Shown here one piece after another: positions 57,435-64,000 of a stretch of DNA of 64,000 bases. The notes beneath the pieces were generated by a model, which made no database searches, was not told where the DNA came from, and worked only from the letters and a program-made list of their open reading frames with translations. A program made the position numbers and the translations under genes. Origin of the DNA: Quercus robur (taxonomy: Eukaryota; Streptophyta; Magnoliopsida; Fagales; Fagaceae); assembly GCF_932294415.1 (NCBI RefSeq), contig NC_065535.1, forward strand, positions 81,985,862 through 82,049,861, in the 5' to 3' direction. Positions within the stretch are counted from its first letter, which is position 1. Each line of letters begins with the position of its first letter.

Positions 57435-57614
57435 CAGAAGCCGATTCAAAATCTTTTTCGGATTCTCGAGAAACAAACACCCCTCCTCCCCTCCCCCCTT
57501 GATTCGATTGGGTTCGGTGAAGAGAGAGAGAAACCTAAGAGAGAGAGAGAGTTTGAAAGAAGAACAGTGAGAAACAAATAGGGCCAACGTATATAAGGGT
57601 GTGAGCTGACGTGG
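57435..57614 (-). promoter_or_regulatory. Promoter and first non-coding exon of the DUF1644 gene
   Basis: A minus-strand TATATA box lies at 57590-57595 and TGACGTGG (plus-strand reading) at 57607-57614. A CT-rich leader follows in the minus direction, and the exon ends at the GTAAAT donor at 57434. The assignment to DUF1644 is by strand and the lack of another minus gene between. Confidence 0.55.
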
Positions 57615-57780
57615 ACGAAAGTGGTTCGCTCGTGCCGTGGCATTTTCATTTTTTTTAATATTATTATTATTATTATTTTTTCTAATTGAAAATTTTGAAC
57701 GATTGTTGTTTGAAGTCGGCGCCGTTTTGTTCTATTGGAAGGGAGAAGGGCAATATGTATGAGTATGACTGTATGCTTTT

Positions 57781-57800
57781 GTCTACCAAAAATAAAAAAA
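57781..57800 (+). mobile_element. Tail-only micro-insertion
   Basis: GTCTACC plus an A-rich tail (one T) lies between exact 14-bp copies of GACTGTATGCTTTT (57767-57780 and 57801-57814). Confidence 0.75.
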
Positions 57801-57813
57801 GACTGTATGCTTT

Positions 57814-57850
<37 letters not shown>

Positions 57851-58630
57851 TATTAGCACCATATATGCTTGGGTTGGGGGTGATCATCACGCTCTCTAGT
57901 GGAAAAGGGAGGTTTTTTTTTGGGTTAAGTAAAGCTTATCTTATGGCTGCTTGCGGCCCTAGTTTTGCTCTTCTTCTTTTTTTATGTTTTTCAAAAAAAA
58001 AAAAAAAAAACTTCTTTTTTTTATTTTTAATTTATATTTTTATCATGTTTTTTTGAAAGATAATGTTTTAAAAAACAATTTTTTTCCTTTTTTTACAATT
58101 GGGGGGAAAGTACATATCTTATATCCAACTTTATACTCAACCAATTGTAATACGTCATTATATTAAAAAAAAATGTATATATGTTGTGTTTGAATTTTTT
58201 TTTTTCATTTTAAATCTAGGTTATTTATAAAAAAAAATAAAAAAAGAACATGACAAGTTGTAATTTGTGGAGTATACAATGAAATATAAAAAGTGGAACA
58301 GAAGATTTATGTTTGGAGGGGGCGTGCGTGTAATGGTTGATTTTACTAATAAAGTTGTGTAAGAAATTATGAAACTTTTGTTTTCTAACATTACTTTTTT
58401 CACAAAATCAAAAATTTCCAAAAATATTATATTTTGAAATTAATTGGTTAATTTAAAAAAAATTTAAATCAAAAGTTCGAAGGATAACTATTAGGTATTC
58501 TCATAATATGGTAAAGTTGTATTATATCTTCTTACGTTATGATGGATCCTACTATAATTTGAATTTAATTATAAGATTTATCATGAATATAAGAGGATGA
58601 AGTACTATATCACCATGCTCTAAGAATACC

Positions 58631-58661
58631 AATTACCTTCTTCTAAACAAAAAAAAAAAAA
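58631..58661 (+). mobile_element. Tail-only micro-insertion
   Basis: AATTACCTTCTTCTAAAC plus 13 A lies between exact 9-bp copies of AAGAATACC (58622-58630 and 58662-58670). Confidence 0.65.
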
Positions 58662-58901
58662 AAGAATACCTACTACCTACCAAATACTCAGCTTAGGAAC
58701 CATAAAAATAAAATGGATGATAAATACCTCATACATGAGGAATGTACATAATTTCTCTCGTAATAATGAATCTCAAACAATAAGAGATCTGCATGTTTAT
58801 AACGTATGTGATGTATATGTGAAAGTTACAAAATACCATCCCTTCAAACTTGCAATAATATTTCAAGATGAGCCTATAGTGTTATTGAAATACTCCATAT
58901 G

Positions 58902-58916
58902 TTCCCCTCAAAAAAA
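58902..58916 (+). mobile_element. Tail-only micro-insertion
   Basis: TTCCCCTC plus 7 A lies between exact 15-bp copies of GAAATACTCCATATG (58887-58901 and 58917-58931). Confidence 0.75.
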
Positions 58917-59223
58917 GAAATACTCCATATGAAAATTGGGTCTCGGCTCTAATCTCTAGCAACCTTAAGATACACCCAAAGCTCAACCTTACTATAGCAT
59001 GCTTTCTCTCATGGCAGGAAATTAGAGCAGTTTAAGCATCACTCACGCATTTCGACAGGACAAGCCACTGAAATGGCGAAACCTTCTGTTGCTTTTGTAG
59101 ACCCTCTAAAATGTGTTTTAACATAACTTAAGGCTTATGTCTAGGTTCTATGTATTTGACTTTTAATGAATTGTCTTTGATGCATTCCTTTAATTTATCC
59201 AAAATAAATAAAACCATAGCTTT

Positions 59224-59267
<44 letters not shown>

Positions 59268-59966
59268 TTTAAATCATACAATGAGGGGAGAGTCGGGATT
59301 ATGTTTCAAACCCAATTCTCCTTCTTTTATTATATATATATATATATATATATATTATTGAAGTCACAAGGTTCTCCAAAAATTCAAAACTTTAACCAAA
59401 TAACATCCTTATATAAAGTTATAATACTAGGCACATCACAAATATGTTCATTCTAAGCTAGGGTGTCACTGTTTGACATGACCCACGAATATGACACGAA
59501 CGGGTTAGGGTTAGGTCTCAGTAGGTTCGGTTTGTAAACGGGTCGACCCGAAAGTGACACGATAAGAAATATGTCATAAGCGAGCCAACTTGCATGACCC
59601 TCAATTGACATGTTTAACATGCCAATTTATTCGTGGCAACTTGAAATGACTCATTTAACACAGCTTATTTAAGTAGTATAACAAATAAATATTCATTTTA
59701 TTTTACATTTTTCAAATACCTTTTATATCCAACCTATATTTTAAACTTAAAAGGAAAATCAGAGAGACATAAACTATTTTATATTTTTTGTAGTTTACAT
59801 TTGGCAAGTTCTGTGTATGTTATATTCTTGTTAAACTATATCATTTTGAATTTGGGTTAAAGTGTATGCACTTCTTTTGGGATGTAAATAACTAATTTGT
59901 AGATGGATGTTATATTTTTGTTGAATTGTGTTGTTTCGAATTTGAGTTGAAGTGTATGCACTTCTT

Positions 59967-60534
59967 TTAGGGATGTAAATAAGGCTATAATCGAGTCGAG
60001 TCGAGTATTAACATTTCAAGCTTATTTATTTAATTTGTTTTCAAACACAAGCCGAGCTCGAGCTCATCATAAAAAAAAAAGATTTTATGTTCAAGCTTGG
60101 CTCATTTTTTTGTTGAGCATGCTCGAACTTGTTCACAAGTTATTTGATTAACTTAATCTTTTCCTATATATTGTGAAACCATGACTAAAAATGTTTTACC
60201 TCTTTATAATTTTATGAGTTTTCACTACAATAGACAATTTATATCATCAATAATCTACAAATAATAATTAAATTTTGTATGAACCTATTAACAAACTTGT
60301 ACAATCCAATTTCAAGTCTATATAAATTTATTTTTATACAAGTATATATATAAAAATATAATATTGCATATAGTTCATGAATATATTATTATGTCTGATC
60401 TTAGCTTGTTTAATAATCGAGCTTAAACTTAAGGTTTGAACTTGGTTTGTTTTATAAACAAACAATCATAAACAAGCTTTTCTCAAGTCGAGCTTGAATT
60501 GTTCATAAACAATTTGGTTTATTTACAACTCTAG
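59967..60534. mobile_element. MITE-like repeat with CGAG-rich arms
   Basis: The left end AGGGATGTAAATAAGG and the right end (minus strand AGAGTTGTAAATAAACC) are inverted. Inside, CGAGCTCGAGCTC and related words recur on both arms. It has no coding content. Confidence 0.5.
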
Positions 60535-60610
60535 ATGCAAATAACTTATTTTTAGATAGATGATACTACATTATGGACTTAATATTTATTAAGTACTTTG
60601 ATATTATTTT

Positions 60611-61466
60611 TGATAGTTTTTAGACCCCTTAAAACACAATTGGATTAACCCAGGTAATTAGCTAAGTTGTTACTTAGTCCAATTTAACAAATACTAGGTT
60701 ATCACAATCAAAACAATCATATCATGCAAAGCAGCGGAAAGATAAATAATACAAAGATATGATTACCCAGGAAACCAAACCGGTAAAAACCTGGGGAGGA
60801 TTTGATCTAACTATTCTCAATGTAAACTTGAATCCACTATCTTGAAAGAATCGAAGTTTATACAATAAGACTTACAAGCCCCCACGCTCGACTTCTTATT
60901 GCTATCCACCAGTAGAATTTACTGACACGACCACGTGCAAACTCCGAATCCACGGACTCCTTCTTTCTTGGATTCACCACCAGATACAAGCACACCTGCT
61001 AGTATTTCTTTAAGATTCAATGAAAGCAACTGAGTTGATCATCAAGGTGTAGATAACATCTCCTCCTTGAAAACCCTAAGTTTGTGTAAATGAAAACTCC
61101 TCTAGATCTTACAAAAGATTTACACAAACAGCAATATGAGCAACATTAAAACGTGGCTAGGGTTTGCCTTTTATACTTAGAAAAAATTAGAAAACCCTAA
61201 ACGTTTTAAACAAACTAGGGTTGAGTTGGAAATCTGCAGAAAAACGCATTCTGCCCGAGATTCGATCGATCGAGCCTAAGCTTCGATCGATCGAGCCAGG
61301 CCGAAATGCACAGTAACTTCTGCATTAGCTCGATTCCAACTTTACATAAAAGATACAACTTTGAGCAAGACTAAACACTTCTAAACATATTGTTTTGATC
61401 ATGGTTTGCCAACAATACACATTAGAGTTCTAAATACATAAAAACCTAAGACTTTAGAACCTAACA
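60611..61466 (-). mobile_element. Solo LTR (856 bp)
   Basis: The LTR starts TGTTAGGTTCTAAAG on the minus strand and is flanked by an exact ATTTT duplication (60606-60610, 61467-61471). A minus-strand TATA box (AGTATAAAAGG) lies near 61170-61180. A tandem motif TTCGATCGATCGAGCC occurs twice at 61260-61300. No internal domain remains. Confidence 0.88.
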
Positions 61467-62064
61467 ATTTTGAACTTTTGGACAATACGTTTTAAGTATT
61501 TGATATTGTTATTAACTTTCAAATTGTATGCTTAATAGGTATTTTGATGTTATGAGTTTGTAAAAAATTTATCGTTTATTAGATTTATAACAATATTAAT
61601 CATGTGTTTTTTTGAAGTGGGTTAAATGGATTGAATTTGTGTCTAACTAACTTGTTTAATATTAATTGAGTTGAAATAGGTTGTGTCACATTCGTGTCAA
61701 CTTAACATGACCTGTTTATTAAGTGTGTCAAGTGGGTTGTATTGTGTCAACCTACTTCATTAACAAGTCATATTAGTGTTGAAGGGTTATAACATGATAA
61801 TTAAATGGGTCGGGTTCGAATTAAGTCATTTAGCCGAATACCCTTAACTCAACATGACATGCATACGATACACTAACCCGAATCGATACCTCTATTAATT
61901 CTAGGCCTTTGTTAGGTAACTTCATATTCAATGCATCTAAATAATCGATTATAAAAAAGAGTCTAGATAGCAATATCAACCTGAACTTAGATAACTCAGC
62001 ATAAATAATAGATCAAAGCTAGAGCGTTGGTTTATTTGCAACACATAAGAGGGCGACATTTGTT

Positions 62065-62077
62065 TTTATTTGAGAAG
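62065..62077 (-). mobile_element. Tail-only micro-insertion
   Basis: On the minus strand CTTCTC plus AAATAAA lies between exact 16-bp copies of GAGGGCGACATTTGTT (62049-62064 and 62078-62093). Confidence 0.7.
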
Positions 62078-62171
62078 GAGGGCGACATTTGTTAATTGGA
62101 ACAATACGAATGTTGTGAATATTTTTATTTTTGGTACCAAGTGCCATGCATTGCAATAATAAAGAAAACAT

Positions 62172-62190
62172 CTCTAAAAAAATAAATAAA
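62172..62190 (+). mobile_element. Tail-only micro-insertion
   Basis: CTCT plus an A-rich tail with T spacers lies between exact 12-bp copies of TAAAGAAAACAT (62160-62171 and 62191-62202). Confidence 0.65.
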
Positions 62191-64000
62191 TAAAGAAAAC
62201 ATAACAGTTGAATAAAATAAAAATGTTCAAGTATAATATAATTCTCATTTCAAATAAAATGGATAGGCTAACATGACATGTCAACGTGTCCAATTGGCGT
62301 GTGTGTTTGAGACTAACTTTTAAATTAGTTTTTTATTTTTTAGCTTTTATGTATAGTTTTTTTAAAATATCATTTTTTCTTACTTTTTTAAAGTTCAAGT
62401 ATATTTTAGCATACTCCCAACAAAAAGTTTTCAACAAAAAAGTTTGTCTCTTCTAAAAAAAAAAAACATAACTTGCCTTCTTTCTTTTGAAAGAACTACT
62501 AAATTTTATTTTATTTTATCAATTTTCTTTATCTATATAGTGAATAAGAAGAACTTTCATATGAGACAATGAATAGTCTATTTCGGTTTTGCACTACATA
62601 TATTTATTTATAATTCAATAGTTGACTAGTTAAGGGTGAAGGGATTTAACGTTTTAAACCCTAAATGTCTCTATTGGAAACACTAGGAGGTATTAAATAG
62701 TTGAATTATAAGGCTCTTGATTTGCACTACATGTTATTCAACTTGAATGGAGCAAGACTTTAAACATATCATTTAAAAACACACACACACACACAAACAA
62801 ATATCACTATTAGACTTTAACACGAATTTTTTTATTAAGAAGAACATTAACATGAATATAAATTTAATAATTAACCCTATATGTATTAGATCAGAAATTT
62901 TCTTCTCAAAGACAGGGATTTAATCACATGATCAACACATTTGAAATGCCTTTTTTTACCACGCATACATTACATGGTTACATTTCTTGAATTTTAATGG
63001 TAAATACTAATATAAGGTTTAATTTGTTAAAATTCTAATGTACGAAAGTGTAAATTGTTCAAATCGAAAATCCAATGATCAAATTGACACTCACATCAAG
63101 GTCTAAATGTAAAATGATGACCTAGGTTTCCAATTATATCTTTAATTTTTTATAGCTCATTTGGGAAGATAGAAATGAAAGGAATGAAATGAATAATTTT
63201 AGAATATTTTTTTTCCTTTCTTTATTTGGGAGTTCTAATGGAGTGAATGGAAAGTTCATTTTCTTGTTTTAGAGTTTAAGTGGGATGGAATGGAATGGGT
63301 AGGAGGGATCACTCATTCCTCTATGTTCCCTCAAAATCTAAAATTTTTATTCCTCCAAAGAATTGGATGAAATGAAATTAGATTTAATGATTTTTTTATA
63401 TACTAAAACTCCCTAAATACCTCAATATATTCAGCTATTTAATTTAAAATAGGGTTCTAATAATAATATTATCATAAAATAATTCTATTAATTCCTCTAT
63501 GTTCCCTCAAAACCTTAAATTTTTATTCCTCCCAAGAATTAGATGAAATGAAATTAGATTTAATGATTTTTTTTTATATACTAAAACTCCCTAAAAACCC
63601 CAATATATTCAGCTATTTAATTTAAAATAGGGTTCTAATAATAATATTGTCATAAAATAATTTTATTCATTCTCTCAAATGAGGTTACTTACATTCCAAT
63701 TATTTCCATTTATTTATTTTAAATATCCAAACAAAATTACTTCATTTCATTCTATTCATTTTTGTTTTTCATTTCTTGCATGTTTTTTTTTTTTTTTTTT
63801 TTTGAATCCAAGGTGTGTTTGTAATATTTAAATTATTTATATATAATTTGATATTTTTCCATAATATCATACTTAGAATTTAATTTTATAGATATTCTAT
63901 CATCATCCCTTAAAACATTTATCTTTGTCTTCAACACTTTCATTGCTACCACTCCCTCTTTCCTTATCCTCTCTAGATCTCTCATTAGTATTGGAGGCAC

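Larger units (their letters stand above)
57615..59458. other. AT-rich intergenic DNA
   Basis: No gene. It holds TA microsatellites (57820-57846, 59222-59260, 59331-59355), poly-A and poly-T runs and three micro-insertions listed separately. Confidence 0.5.
59459..61898. mobile_element. Old hAT-like repeat, nested insertions inside
   Basis: Both outer parts are rich in words such as ACGGGTT, GACACGA and AACCCGA in opposite orientation. The left end TAGGGTGTCACTG roughly mirrors the right end TAGAGGTATCGATT. Flanking words TTCTAAGC (59451-59458) and TTCTAGGC (61899-61906) differ by one base. No transposase. A smaller repeat and a solo LTR lie within it. Confidence 0.35.
61899..64000. other. 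AT-rich intergenic DNA with a 176-bp tandem duplication
   Basis: ATTCCTCTATGTTCCCTC starts at 63315 and 63491, and the copies are about 95 percent alike to about 63662. The surrounding words GAAATGAA and TTCATTTC at 63170 and 63750 face each other, as in a MITE. No gene seen. Confidence 0.55.

Noticed and set aside
59459..61898. Full-length autonomous hAT transposon
   Set aside because: There is no transposase frame; the ends match only weakly and the flanking octamers differ by one base.

Overview
This is a plant nuclear segment. It is AT-rich, has intron-containing genes with canonical GT-AG junctions and TATA promoters, and much of it is transposons: LTR elements, LINEs, Mutator-like elements and MITEs. 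The gene structures and repeat types suggest a woody eudicot. The style of the LTR families makes me think of Fagales (oak or chestnut relatives), but that is only an impression. I saw no rRNA gene, tRNA gene or CRISPR array.

Left third (1-17.3 kb). This part is almost entirely LTR retroelements. A truncated LTR lies at the window edge. Three solo LTRs follow (2469-3271, 4049-4873, 4903-5678), two of them inserted in the same AAT microsatellite. Then comes a nearly intact Ty3/gypsy element on the minus strand (6510-17274, 688-bp LTRs, TSD ATACA). It encodes gag-protease and RT-RNaseH-second RNaseH-integrase in one frame, split by a single TAG in a leaky-looking context. On the opposite strand it carries a three-exon gene with its own TATA box, as described for Tat-lineage elements. 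Between that gene and pol lies an eight-copy 79/82-bp tandem array.

Middle (17.3-34 kb). A single-exon receptor-like kinase gene (21585-22937, like Arabidopsis At5g20050) stands alone. Downstream is a nested set of DNA transposons. A long-TIR element (25392-29487) contains a Pack-MULE (25834-27474, 9-bp TSD) that has captured the first exon of a plastid adenylosuccinate synthetase gene, and also a broken LINE. At 31786-33417 is a non-autonomous LTR element with clustered ACGTCA and W-box motifs.

Right half (34-64 kb). Three host genes lie here: an acyl-protein thioesterase-like hydrolase (plus strand, nine coding exons, 35902-40860), a PPPDE/DeSI-type thiol peptidase (minus strand, four exons, 45649-48566) and a DUF1644 zinc-binding protein (minus strand, CDS 52104-53132). 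The last has a 4.3-kb 5'UTR intron filled with LINE and MITE sequence and a short 3'UTR intron. The last 6 kb are AT-rich intergenic DNA with a solo LTR nested in an older hAT-like repeat.

The most unusual recurrent pattern is at least eleven tiny insertions of 13-31 bp. Each is a pyrimidine-rich stub followed by an A tail, flanked by direct repeats of 9-19 bp (ten exact pairs, one with a mismatch). They look like tail-only retroposition events. The host genes show no operon-like link. The kinase-thioesterase neighbourhood matches the order I recall for At5g20050-At5g20060.
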